From Pseudohongiella spirulinae (lineage in GTDB: Bacteria; Pseudomonadota; Gammaproteobacteria; Pseudomonadales; Pseudohongiellaceae), in contig NZ_CP013189.1 of NCBI RefSeq assembly GCF_001444425.1, forward strand, positions 2,108,001 to 2,172,000: a stretch of 64,000 nucleotides of DNA, written 5' to 3'. The position numbers and the translations under genes are program-made. Shown one piece after another: positions 25,329-32,266 of the stretch. The first letter of the stretch is position 1; each line of letters opens with the position of its first letter. Below the pieces are notes generated by a model. It was not told where the DNA came from, searched no databases, and saw nothing but the letters and a program-made list of their open reading frames with translations.

Positions 25329-25385
25329 ATAATAGCAACTGCTATCCATATAAACAATAGCAAACGGTAATTTACTCTTTGCTAT
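25329..25385. promoter_or_regulatory. cro/cI operator region
   Basis: Three 14-bp sites matching ATAGCANNTGCTAT: perfect at 25332-25345, weaker at 25357-25370 and 25372-25385. The cro promoter reads TTGTTT, 17 bases, TATTAT on the minus strand (25329-25357) and overlaps the perfect site. The layout is that of a lambda-type right operator. Confidence 0.8.
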
Positions 25386-25404
25386 CGTTTGCGGAGAATG
25401 TGTT

Positions 25405-25776
25405 ATGGATATTTCAAAGACTCGGAGAGACAACTTGGTACGTGTGATGGGTGATCCGTCAGAGCGCGGCACTGTCTCATCTTTCGCTCGAAAGTACGGG
25501 CTCGACCCAACTTACATACGACAACTAATTAGCGGGCATCGAGATATAGGTGAAAAGTCAGCCAGGAATATAGAAGAGAAGGCCGGCCTACCGGTGGGAT
25601 ACCTTGACCAGGGCTCACTACTGAAACCTGACGGTCCTACATCTGCTTTAGACGCAAGACTGTTCGAAGCCTGTCGGAAAGCGATGGAACTGCCTCCGGA
25701 GGAACTGGAGGCGGTAGTGATGATGCTTGAGCGTTTTCAGGCGGGCAGCAGGCGCGATCCAAATAATAGACAATAA
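25405..25776 (+). CDS. CI-type repressor without peptidase domain
   Basis: A 123-residue protein (MDISKTRRDNLVRVMGDPSE) with a helix-turn-helix (SSFARKYGLDPTYIRQLISG) and a short helical tail; a GGAG site lies eight bases before ATG. At this length it lacks the S24 LexA-like autocleavage domain of lambda CI, so RecA-stimulated self-cutting cannot drive induction. The nearby LexA box and antisense ORF offer another route. It resembles its Cro neighbour, suggesting common origin. Confidence 0.8.
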   Translation: MDISKTRRDNLVRVMGDPSERGTVSSFARKYGLDPTYIRQLISGHRDIGEKSARNIEEKAGLPVGYLDQGSLLKPDGPTSALDARLFEACRKAMELPPEELEAVVMMLERFQAGSRRDPNNRQ

Positions 25777-25825
25777 ATTCCTTTTCTTCGTCAGTAAAGA
25801 TCACTGCCTGTGACTCCTCGCCCAT
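25637..25825 (-). CDS. Candidate SOS-controlled antirepressor ORF
   Basis: A 62-codon ORF (MGEESQAVIFTDEEKEFIVY) on the strand opposite cI. Only its first part lies outside cI; the rest overlaps cI antisense. GAGGTGG lies seven bases before the ATG, and a LexA box lies 44 bases upstream. Either the peptide or the antisense transcript could disable cI after DNA damage, as Tum (phage 186) does by another mechanism. It has no recognised family and could be a non-coding antisense RNA. Confidence 0.42.
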   Translation of the reverse strand: MGEESQAVIFTDEEKEFIVYYLDRACCPPENAQASSLPPPVPPEAVPSLSDRLRTVLRLKQM

Positions 25826-25866
25826 TGATCTACCACCTCGCTCATAGCTCGATTAACGGAAAAATA

Positions 25867-25886
25867 GACTGTTATTTTATACAGTA
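25867..25886. promoter_or_regulatory. LexA (SOS) box
   Basis: CTGT-N8-ACAG (CTGTTATTTTATACAG) with a flanking TA on the right, matching the gammaproteobacterial LexA consensus TACTGT-N8-ACAGTA. It precedes the antisense ORF at 25825 and lies about 165 bases before the TagO-like gene on the other strand. Confidence 0.78.
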
Positions 25887-26051
25887 TTTTTTGCTGCATG
25901 TGTCTGAAATATTAATTTTTCGTCCTAAATACGACGAACCGTTGCCCCCAGTGACGACGAACCGAGTTCTGGCAAGACTAGGTTGACCATAAAACTGGAT
26001 GTCAGCGCATTGAAATGGTGGCTTTTGTACAATCATTGTGAGGTTATAGAT

Positions 26052-26657
26052 ATGAAATCATTGGTGGCGGTTTTGATTCCTATGTCGATAGCGCTACCAG
26101 CGCATGCGCAGGTATCGCGGCAAGCTATGGCGGCATGTGCCGCGATAACCGATGATATAACTCGGCTTCAGTGTTTTGACGAGCTCGCTGATAGACATAG
26201 AATCACAGGAATGGACGTTCCTGCTGCGAGTGTTGAAGGTGTTGGAAAGTGGAGAGTTTCCAAATCGACAAATCCTCTAGACGATTCATCGACCGTTGTT
26301 GCCGTACTTACAGCGACAAGCGGGGCTGGGATCTATGGTGATCCGGTAACTCTCGTGGTGCGCTGCCGAAGCAACGAAACCGAATTCTATATTGACTGGA
26401 ACTCTTATATGACTGATAGCGTTCGTGTTACCACGAGAGTCGGTTCTGCGGATGCGATTAGTGCGCAATGGTCGGCCTCTAGCGACAAAGAGTCGTCTTT
26501 TAGCAGGCGGGCAATACCCCTGTTAAAGGAAATGCTTGAAGCCACTAGGTTTATAGCGCAGGCAACTCCATATAATCAAAACCCGATAACAGCAATATTT
26601 GAAACCAGCGGCATGCCAAATGCTATATCCGGCATTAGAGAGGAATGCGGATGGTGA
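26052..26657 (+). CDS. TagO/VasI-like periplasmic protein (phage cargo)
   Basis: A 201-residue protein whose start at ATG 26052 gives a signal peptide (MKSLVAVLIPMSIALPAHAQ). It has the VasI/TagO signatures: ITRLQCFDELA near the N-terminus, GKWRVSKSTNPLDDSSTVVA, LVVRCRSNETEFYIDWNSYM and the C-terminal TPYNQNPITAIFET. VasI proteins are type VI secretion accessory proteins. Alone in a prophage it may modulate the host T6SS or bar superinfection at the envelope. A terminator follows. Confidence 0.75.
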   Translation: MKSLVAVLIPMSIALPAHAQVSRQAMAACAAITDDITRLQCFDELADRHRITGMDVPAASVEGVGKWRVSKSTNPLDDSSTVVAVLTATSGAGIYGDPVTLVVRCRSNETEFYIDWNSYMTDSVRVTTRVGSADAISAQWSASSDKESSFSRRAIPLLKEMLEATRFIAQATPYNQNPITAIFETSGMPNAISGIREECGW

Positions 26658-26830
26658 TCCTGATCGGGTGTTCCTGGACGGCCGCGTCCTAGAGATAATT
26701 GATTAAAAAAGCCCACCTAATTTTTTCGACGAATGGAGCTGGGTGGTCGATAGCCCGATTAGAAAAAATGGATTTTTCTGGTGGATATGCTATCAATCCA
26801 TTAAGCCAGCTGGAAGCAAACCGCGGGTGC

Positions 26831-26853
26831 CCGCCCCGAGAGGGGCGGTTTTT
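26831..26853 (+). terminator. Terminator after TagO-like gene
   Basis: CCGCCCC / GGGGCGG stem, GAGA loop, TTTTT. It isolates the TagO-like gene from the next one. Confidence 0.85.
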
Positions 26854-26875
26854 ATTCACGCAAATGGAGCCGGGC

Positions 26876-27313
26876 ATGAAAGCTTGCAAGATCTGCAAAA
26901 TCCCCACAGCAAACGATAGTGGCGTCTGTGTAGGGTGCGCCAAACTTCTGGCCGCTGATGATAATGCACTGGGATCGGAATACACGGAAGACTGTCAGAG
27001 TTGCGGTCACAAGAAATACGCCGGGATGCCGTGCTACAAGTGCAATGATGGGTCGGAGGGCGCCAGCCAAAGTGACGATCTGACAGAGATAACCAGTGAT
27101 TCAACCCTGGGCATGTTTTCTACGATCTTTTTCGTGCTTACCCTAGTAGTCACAGCCCTCATAGCTATACCTATCTTTTCAGCAGGCGTGGCAAACTTGC
27201 AAACCCTGGTTTTGCCAGCTGCGGTGCTTCTCAACGGACTGCTGGCGTCGGTAATTTTGCGCGGCTTCTCGGATGTCGTCAGGCTTCTTAAGAATATCGC
27301 CAGACACAAATAG
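26876..27313 (+). CDS. Zinc-ribbon membrane protein
   Basis: A 145-residue protein (MKACKICKIPTANDSGVCVG) with two Cys pairs at the N-terminus (CKICK, CVGC), a second set (CQSCGHKKYAGMPCYKC), and two membrane segments (FSTIFFVLTLVVTALIAIP and LVLPAAVLLNGLLASVILRG). The start with GGAG six bases upstream is ATG 26876; longer readings cross the terminator. A cytosolic metal-binding head on a membrane anchor would suit a sensor or exclusion protein. It ends tail to tail with the TA operon. Confidence 0.7.
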   Translation: MKACKICKIPTANDSGVCVGCAKLLAADDNALGSEYTEDCQSCGHKKYAGMPCYKCNDGSEGASQSDDLTEITSDSTLGMFSTIFFVLTLVVTALIAIPIFSAGVANLQTLVLPAAVLLNGLLASVILRGFSDVVRLLKNIARHK

Positions 27314-27334
27314 TTAATGCCAGCGAAAAGGCGA

Positions 27335-27859
27335 CTACTTTTTACTCGGCTCTTTTCGCTTGGCCTTTTTCTTTGGCGGAGGTGAATCAGTTTGTTCTTG
27401 ATCACCTTCTTCCTGCGAAAATATCAAATCTAACGGGATTTCCTGGTGGCTTTTATCGCCAGTACTGTCCGAAACAAATTCCAGCGAAATCTTATATGTT
27501 CCGTCGACAATGTATGGGAAGTGCTCAAATCTCAAAAATGCTCTTTGCTTAAGCACTTCGGTCATGTCGAGATGAAGAATCGGCACGTCGCGATCCGCAT
27601 GAACCCTTCCATCGGGAGCAACTACCTTGACCACGACAGAAACGGTCTCTGGCACCTGATCATCCGCCCTGCTAAGTGAGAACGCTACATGGATGCCAAC
27701 GGGCACCATAATCCATTCACCTTCTGCCAGTCGACTTTTCAAATCGGCGGCGTCATTTGAAAAGGCCAGGCTCTCTACAACCTCTACCAGCGTGGGCATG
27801 CCCGTTCTCTGGTCAACTATAGGATTACGGCAGATCACTCCCCAGTTAAAACGAGGCAT
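27335..27859 (-). CDS. Third gene of TA operon, beta-rich protein of unknown function
   Basis: A 174-residue protein, MPRFNWGVICRNPIVDQRTG, then IMVPVGIHVAFSLSRADDQV, VSVVVKVVAPDGRVH and FPYIVDGTYKISLEFVSD, ending in a Lys-rich tail (PPPKKKAKRKEPSKK). The strand pattern recalls DUF6941-type beta sandwiches; this is a visual resemblance only. It starts two bases after the antitoxin stop, so it belongs to the operon. In TAC systems the third gene is a chaperone for the antitoxin; no SecB resemblance is clear here. Confidence 0.65.
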   Translation of the reverse strand: MPRFNWGVICRNPIVDQRTGMPTLVEVVESLAFSNDAADLKSRLAEGEWIMVPVGIHVAFSLSRADDQVPETVSVVVKVVAPDGRVHADRDVPILHLDMTEVLKQRAFLRFEHFPYIVDGTYKISLEFVSDSTGDKSHQEIPLDLIFSQEEGDQEQTDSPPPKKKAKRKEPSKK

Positions 27860-27861
27860 TG

Positions 27862-28437
27862 TCAGGCACCTGTAACGTAATAAACATGTCTTTTTGGTTT
27901 CACTGAAACCTCACTATATTCGGTTCGTGAGCGTTTGGGGTCAGTGTCTGATACTTTAAACATCGAAGACACGTCGAGCTCTCCGGATGAGAAATCCTCA
28001 ACTAGCAAAGGCATGGTATTGAAGACGTTTCCACCGCGCCGGGCAGCGCTGATTTCTTGTGTCACTGCTCGGATGTATGATTGTTCCTTCTCAAAAGAAT
28101 CTGGTCTCAGGTCTGAATCCCTGACTTTAGCAGTCTCCGCAACAAGCTTAGTAAATGGCACGAATCTAATCATCAGACCAGTATCAAAAATACTGGCCAA
28201 GGCTTCCAGCATTTTTATGCTAAAAGCTTCGTTGTTCGGGTTTTCCAGTCTGCTAATAACAGACTGGCGGGTGCCCAGCAGTTCAGCAAGCTCTTCCTGA
28301 GTCCAGCCTCTGTCCAATCTCATCGCTTGGATCTGGTATGACAGCCCATTAACAATTTCGGCGTTTACATAGGCATCGCGGTACTCTTTATCTTGGAATT
28401 TTGATAACAGGTCGGTGTACTTATCAGAATTTGCCAT
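27862..28437 (-). CDS. XRE-family antitoxin with long C-terminal tail
   Basis: A 191-residue protein with an Xre helix-turn-helix at about residues 30-85 (YQIQAMRLDRGWTQEELAEL, LGTRQSVISRLENPNNEA). About 100 further residues end RHVYYVTGA. HigA-type antitoxins usually stop near residue 100-130, so the tail is unusual. It could hold the toxin-binding part or a part that needs the third gene. It lies between toxin and third gene in one operon. Confidence 0.75.
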   Translation of the reverse strand: MANSDKYTDLLSKFQDKEYRDAYVNAEIVNGLSYQIQAMRLDRGWTQEELAELLGTRQSVISRLENPNNEAFSIKMLEALASIFDTGLMIRFVPFTKLVAETAKVRDSDLRPDSFEKEQSYIRAVTQEISAARRGGNVFNTMPLLVEDFSSGELDVSSMFKVSDTDPKRSRTEYSEVSVKPKRHVYYVTGA

Positions 28438-28448
28438 TTTCTTACTCT

Positions 28449-28850
28449 TTAAGATCCGTATTCAATGAATCGATTCGTCGCTATAAGATCTTGTTTTCTT
28501 TTTTGGTTTGTCGTCACGGCATCTGGTGGCTGAAATTTTCTGTCTTTTTCGATTGCGCCACCCAGTAAAAATATTCTATTGGTATTGTGCAGCCCATCAA
28601 GCATTTGGCTGTCATCACACCCAATGGGCCGATACTGCACCCTGGCCGGGCCTTTTACCCTGATTTCTAACAGGCCTTTACCGCTGCCGCCCAGCCGGGC
28701 CCATTCCGGCCTCTCTATTCTGGACATTGCCTGTACATACTTGATTCGCGCTTCAATTTTTGGCTGCGCTGGCACAGGAAGACTATTCAACCAGGTTCTA
28801 TAGTAGCTTTTGCGCGATTTGCTTATGAATTCGAAAAACGTCCATGCCAT
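28449..28850 (-). CDS. RelE/HigB-like toxin
   Basis: A 133-residue protein in the Gp49/HigB part of the RelE superfamily. A basic helix (KSRKSYYRTWLNSLPVPAQP) is followed by KGLLEIRVKGPARVQYRPIG and NRIFLLGGAIEKDRKFQ. ATG 28850 is chosen because the promoter (-10 TATAGT in a palindrome at 28883-28901) lies just upstream; a longer reading to 28982 crosses that promoter. Toxin before antitoxin is the HigBA order. Likely acts as an mRNA interferase on the ribosome. Confidence 0.78.
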   Translation of the reverse strand: MAWTFFEFISKSRKSYYRTWLNSLPVPAQPKIEARIKYVQAMSRIERPEWARLGGSGKGLLEIRVKGPARVQYRPIGCDDSQMLDGLHNTNRIFLLGGAIEKDRKFQPPDAVTTNQKRKQDLIATNRFIEYGS

Positions 28851-28882
28851 AGGAATTATCACTTTAAAGTAATATTCACCAC

Positions 28883-28901
28883 CCGGCGAACTATACGCCG
28901 G
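28883..28901. promoter_or_regulatory. Palindromic operator/promoter of TA operon
   Basis: CCGGCG-AACTATA-CGCCGG, an inverted repeat with the -10 TATAGT (minus strand) at its centre. The position suits autoregulation by the antitoxin-toxin complex. Confidence 0.7.
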
Positions 28902-29049
28902 TGCCTTTAGAAAATCCACACTGTAACTAAATACAGTGGCGTGCCATCTGCCTTCCTGTAACCCCCGCGCCTGTAGTAGCAAGAATTCAACGCTATCTCA
29001 AGCAATTCCGGACCAATCACCCATTCCGGTAACAATTTTCAGAAACAAA

Positions 29050-29088
29050 TTAGCATTTGCTATTGTATTGATAGATAGCTTTTGCTAT
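29050..29088. promoter_or_regulatory. Early operon operators (cI/Cro sites)
   Basis: Two 14-bp sites, TTAGCATTTGCTAT at 29050-29063 and ATAGCTTTTGCTAT at 29075-29088, 25 bp apart, the spacing also seen between the first two sites at cI/cro. They precede ATG 29098 and should place the early operon under cI and Cro control. Confidence 0.78.
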
Positions 29089-29097
29089 CTTTTCTTC

Positions 29098-29862
29098 ATG
29101 AGGACAAATATACAAACCTTACAAGTCACCGGATTACCACCCCGCCAGGCTGAAGCGTTGCTTCACACGGCCAATGGTATGACACGCAAAGAAGCGGCCA
29201 AGCGCATGGGCTGCAGCCCTCAGAACGTGATCATGTTGATGCGGGAGGTTTATTACAAGCTGCATGCGAAAAACGCAGCTGAGGCCGTCCAGAACGCTTT
29301 TCGCGCAGGTGTATTGAAGCTTATGTGCATGGCTTTATTTTTTGGCGCATTCGCCAGCACTGTCCCGCAAACCGCCGATGCACAGCAGCAGATGCCAACA
29401 CGATCAGCGCCAGCAAGACGCCCCACTCCCAGCAGAAGCTTGAGTTACAGAATGGCGGCTGGCGCCAGGGCATCAGAGAACGGTTTTCACTTATTGGTAA
29501 CAGAGGAGCCAGATCATGAGCGACAAAAACCAAGCCAGTCCGCCTTCGCTAAAGTCAGAAGCCATGAGCTGTCTTCTGAGCTGCCTGATAGCGTTTTTTA
29601 TGGGCGTGATGCTGACGCTAGGGTGGGCGGCATGAATAGCGCCAGCAGCAAGGTGCTCAAAGTCGTGAGCAGGTGCGGGCGAGCTGTGTTCTGGCCGGAT
29701 ATCTGCATCATCGATGAGCACGACGAGAATGCCAGGCAGATCCAGGCGGATCTGGATGCTGAGCACCAGCGCCAGCAGCGATCCATGCGCCAGATTTACT
29801 ATCCACCCGGAACGATGGCGGCGCGCCGTCTGGCCGATACCGATATCGGTGGCGATTTATGA
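29098..29862 (+). CDS. LuxR-type HTH regulator with TM segment (first early gene)
   Basis: A 254-residue open frame. Residues 1-60 form a LuxR/GerE helix-turn-helix (LPPRQAEALLHTANGMTRKE, then MGCSPQNVIMLMREVYYKL). A hydrophobic stretch (LMCMALFFGAFASTVPQT) follows. The frame stays open to 29862, but the part after about 29515 overlaps a better-looking small ORF in another frame. An in-frame ATG at 29632 forms an ATGA with that ORF, so the last 76 residues (MNSASSKVLKVVSRCGRAVF) may be made as a separate protein. Operators of the cI switch lie directly upstream. Confidence 0.7.
   Translation: MRTNIQTLQVTGLPPRQAEALLHTANGMTRKEAAKRMGCSPQNVIMLMREVYYKLHAKNAAEAVQNAFRAGVLKLMCMALFFGAFASTVPQTADAQQQMPTRSAPARRPTPSRSLSYRMAAGARASENGFHLLVTEEPDHERQKPSQSAFAKVRSHELSSELPDSVFYGRDADARVGGMNSASSKVLKVVSRCGRAVFWPDICIIDEHDENARQIQADLDAEHQRQQRSMRQIYYPPGTMAARRLADTDIGGDL
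29516..29635 (+). CDS. Small membrane protein nested in LuxR frame
   Basis: A 39-residue ORF with a strong GAGGAG site seven bases before ATG and one membrane segment (CLLSCLIAFFMGVMLTLGWA). Its stop forms an ATGA with ATG 29632. These features suggest real translation even though it overlaps the longer LuxR-type frame. No family recognised. Confidence 0.45.
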   Translation: MSDKNQASPPSLKSEAMSCLLSCLIAFFMGVMLTLGWAA

Positions 29863-30113
29863 AAACCCGACAGCTTTTTAAGGCCGCCAGGAAATTCCGC
29901 AAAGACTATTGCCTGCAAGGTGGTGTTGTTCTGATCTACAACGGCCAGATTTATGGCTGGAAGGACAAGGTCCGCTCGCCTTGTAGTGAGAAGCCAGGCG
30001 CAGTCGCCATCGATGAGCGGGGCAACAGGTGGATTGCCGCCGGTGGCGACCCCTATAACGGTGCTGAGAAGTGGGAACCAATTTCACGTGGAGCCGAGCA
30101 ACATGATCAATGA
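29859..30113 (+). CDS. Small phage early protein
   Basis: An 84-residue basic protein (MKTRQLFKAARKFRKDYCLQ) whose start overlaps the previous stop as ATGA. It contains DERGNRWIAAGGDPYNGAEK. No family recognised. Confidence 0.65.
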   Translation: MKTRQLFKAARKFRKDYCLQGGVVLIYNGQIYGWKDKVRSPCSEKPGAVAIDERGNRWIAAGGDPYNGAEKWEPISRGAEQHDQ

Positions 30114-30753
30114 AGTCGGAGAAAAGCCAATCAACATGTTTCGCTTCTGCGCAAGCGAGGAGCACGACAGCAGGAGCTGGCTGTATGCGCCTGGAATGAT
30201 TTGCCTGGATTCAGCCCAGGATAAGTGGGCAATGGCGGCCAGTGGCGGGCACATCATGATCATCGCCGAAGGCAAAGATCCTCACACAAATCCATACTCC
30301 AGTTCGGCCGACAAGTTCGCCGAAGAAAAGACCGCGCTGCTGCTTCGTCCGATGCGCTCAATAATCGATCGCGGACAGGATCAATCGCGCTGGGTTGATA
30401 TTTGGCGGCTTGATCTTCCGGCCATAGCGCCGTGTGAGATTTGCCGAGGTGAAGGTGTATTGAGTGGGCCATGTGATCTTTGCCATCGCCACGAAGATGA
30501 AGATTGCCACAAGTGCAAAGCCACCGGCATGGCCGATCAGTCGGTGTCGCTGATCGATCGTGACTTCAACCTGGAGTACATCCGCCTTCTCCAGCAGGAG
30601 CTGCCGCACTGCAGGCTATATATCACCCCAAATAATCTCAGTTTCGGTGGCTGCTTTATCGAGTTTCGTGGTGGCTTTGGATGCCTGATGCCTCTTAACA
30701 GGCCTTATGACATTCATCATGCGACATTTTCCATGACAGCGGTGGCCTCATGA
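30103..30753 (+). CDS. Cys-rich phage early protein
   Basis: A 216-residue protein starting MINEVGEKPINMFRFCASEE at ATG 30103, nine bases after GGAG. A DnaJ-like zinc finger pattern (CEICRGEGVLSGPCDLC, then CHKC) lies in the middle. The C-terminus has GGCFIEFRGGFGCLMPLN. It may bind metal for structure; the function is unknown. It overlaps the next gene by four bases. Confidence 0.68.
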   Translation: MINEVGEKPINMFRFCASEEHDSRSWLYAPGMICLDSAQDKWAMAASGGHIMIIAEGKDPHTNPYSSSADKFAEEKTALLLRPMRSIIDRGQDQSRWVDIWRLDLPAIAPCEICRGEGVLSGPCDLCHRHEDEDCHKCKATGMADQSVSLIDRDFNLEYIRLLQQELPHCRLYITPNNLSFGGCFIEFRGGFGCLMPLNRPYDIHHATFSMTAVAS

Positions 30754-30932
30754 CACATATGGATCTGGACCAATTCAACGGGCAGTTCGATTCAATGTTT
30801 CTGCCTGATGGTGTTAAAAGCCGGGAGCAGTATCGCGGCGATTATGACAACTACCTGCGCGGTGTGAATCAGGTGGAACAAAAACTGAAAACCAACGGAG
30901 GCAATGATGCCCTTACCAATAGAAATATCTGA
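30750..30932 (+). CDS. Small phage early protein
   Basis: A 60-residue acidic protein (MTHMDLDQFNGQFDSMFLPD) in an ATGA overlap with the previous gene; it overlaps the next by 29 bases. No family recognised. Confidence 0.62.
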   Translation: MTHMDLDQFNGQFDSMFLPDGVKSREQYRGDYDNYLRGVNQVEQKLKTNGGNDALTNRNI

Positions 30933-31296
30933 AGACGGGTTTCTGAACATGCTGCGCGGGCTGAACAAGGGCGCAGTGATCGAGGAGCTGGACAAGGAGC
31001 TGATCAAAGGCGTGGGCGCTATCTTGGATCATGGCGGATCAAGCCAGATCACGCTGAAGATCAATATCAAGCGGCTGCGGGATCTTGAGTCGGCCGTGAC
31101 CATCACGCATGACGTGGCGGCGAAACACCCGAAAGAAGATCGGCCTGCCAAAGCCATGTTTGTAACTCACGGCAACGGTCTGGTGGACCAACAGCAAGAG
31201 CAGGGGGCGCTGCCGCTGGGCGAAGGCAAGGAGCATAAGCGCGCAACACTTACTGAATCAGCCGGGTCAGTCACCCGCCTTAACAGGGGAGCATAA
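30904..31296 (+). CDS. Phage early protein
   Basis: A 130-residue protein (MMPLPIEISEDGFLNMLRGL) with SQITLKINIKRLRDLESAVT. A GGAGG site fits ATG 30904 or, better, 30907. The pattern is seen in conserved phage proteins placed before DUF2303 genes, as here. Function unknown. Confidence 0.7.
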   Translation: MMPLPIEISEDGFLNMLRGLNKGAVIEELDKELIKGVGAILDHGGSSQITLKINIKRLRDLESAVTITHDVAAKHPKEDRPAKAMFVTHGNGLVDQQQEQGALPLGEGKEHKRATLTESAGSVTRLNRGA

Positions 31297-31301
31297 ACCT
31301 A

Positions 31302-32150
31302 ATGAAAGAGGCATTTCTGGACACTGAATTTGGGGCGGCACACGCTCTTGGGGCGGCCACTGATCTGGTCATCAACGATATTGAAGGTGTGCCACACGTT
31401 CTGGTGCCACCTGGCTCATCGCTCGAAAACATGGAAAAGCTGCTGCCGGCTCCAACCCGAATCCGCGAGCACCCCGAATTTGCAGACATTGCAGGCTTCG
31501 CTGATTACGTCGAGGAGTTCAAGCAGGTCGGTAGTCGCGTGTTTGTCGATGAAACAGCGCTGCGATTTGTCACCGTGTTCGACTTTCACGCACCAGACGC
31601 ACCTGCCTGGTGTGATCACAGCGCCAGCATAAAGATGAACCTAGCGCCAGAGTGGGAGCGGTTCACCCGGTTCGACAGCAAGGCAATGTCCCCGCGGGAG
31701 TTCGCAGAATTCCTGGAAGACAATGTGGCCTATGTCGACTCAGAAGCGAGCGGTATGACTGGCGCTGACCTTCTGACGATGGCACAGACCTTTAAGGTGA
31801 ATATCAAGGGTGACATCGAGGTCGAGGAAACATTGTCCAGGGGGCTGCGCAAGATGGTCATTAAAGATGACAGCACCCTTCGTGGACAGAATAAGGATGG
31901 CAAGGAGCTGGAGTTCCCAGAGAAGCTGTACTTCACGCTGCGCATCTTCAAAAACCACAAGGCCTATCCCATTGAAGTGTACCTGCGCACCAGAACCAGC
32001 AAAGAGGCCGTGCTTTTTATGATCAAGATCCCCGATGCAGAAGGGCTGAGGGAGGAGGCCTTCAACAAGGTGATTGACGATGTGCGCGAAGCCACAGGGT
32101 TGAAAGTGCTTAAGGGAAGTTTTAACGGACCGAGTCACCGGAGCCGCTAA
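31302..32150 (+). CDS. DUF2303 (YfdQ-like) phage protein
   Basis: A 282-residue protein with the DUF2303/YfdQ pattern: an N-terminal VLVPPGSSLENMEKLLPAPT, a central FVDETALRFVTVFDFHAP and PAWCDHSASIKMNLAPEWER, then MSPREFAEFLEDNVAYVDS. Such genes are common in phage early operons of proteobacteria. The function is unsettled. Confidence 0.82.
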   Translation: MKEAFLDTEFGAAHALGAATDLVINDIEGVPHVLVPPGSSLENMEKLLPAPTRIREHPEFADIAGFADYVEEFKQVGSRVFVDETALRFVTVFDFHAPDAPAWCDHSASIKMNLAPEWERFTRFDSKAMSPREFAEFLEDNVAYVDSEASGMTGADLLTMAQTFKVNIKGDIEVEETLSRGLRKMVIKDDSTLRGQNKDGKELEFPEKLYFTLRIFKNHKAYPIEVYLRTRTSKEAVLFMIKIPDAEGLREEAFNKVIDDVREATGLKVLKGSFNGPSHRSR

Positions 32151-32152
32151 AG

Positions 32153-32266
32153 GTGAAACCAACCCCCGCCAAAGCTGAACAGATCACAGCAGCTCGCCAG
32201 GCGTTCATTGGCTGGCTGTCGGTGATCTGTGTGCTGGCGCTGATATTGGAGATCACATGCTCATAG
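32153..32266 (+). CDS. Small membrane peptide before thymidylate kinase
   Basis: A 37-residue ORF with GTG start and GGAG nine bases upstream. A hydrophobic segment (FIGWLSVICVLALILEI) takes up most of it. Its stop overlaps the kinase start by ten bases. No family recognised. Confidence 0.48.
   Translation: MKPTPAKAEQITAARQAFIGWLSVICVLALILEITCS

Noticed and set aside
25931-25964. Direct repeat ACGACGAACCG, two copies 23 bp apart
   Set aside because: Only two short copies, with no clear link to a known element; too weak to call an att or operator.
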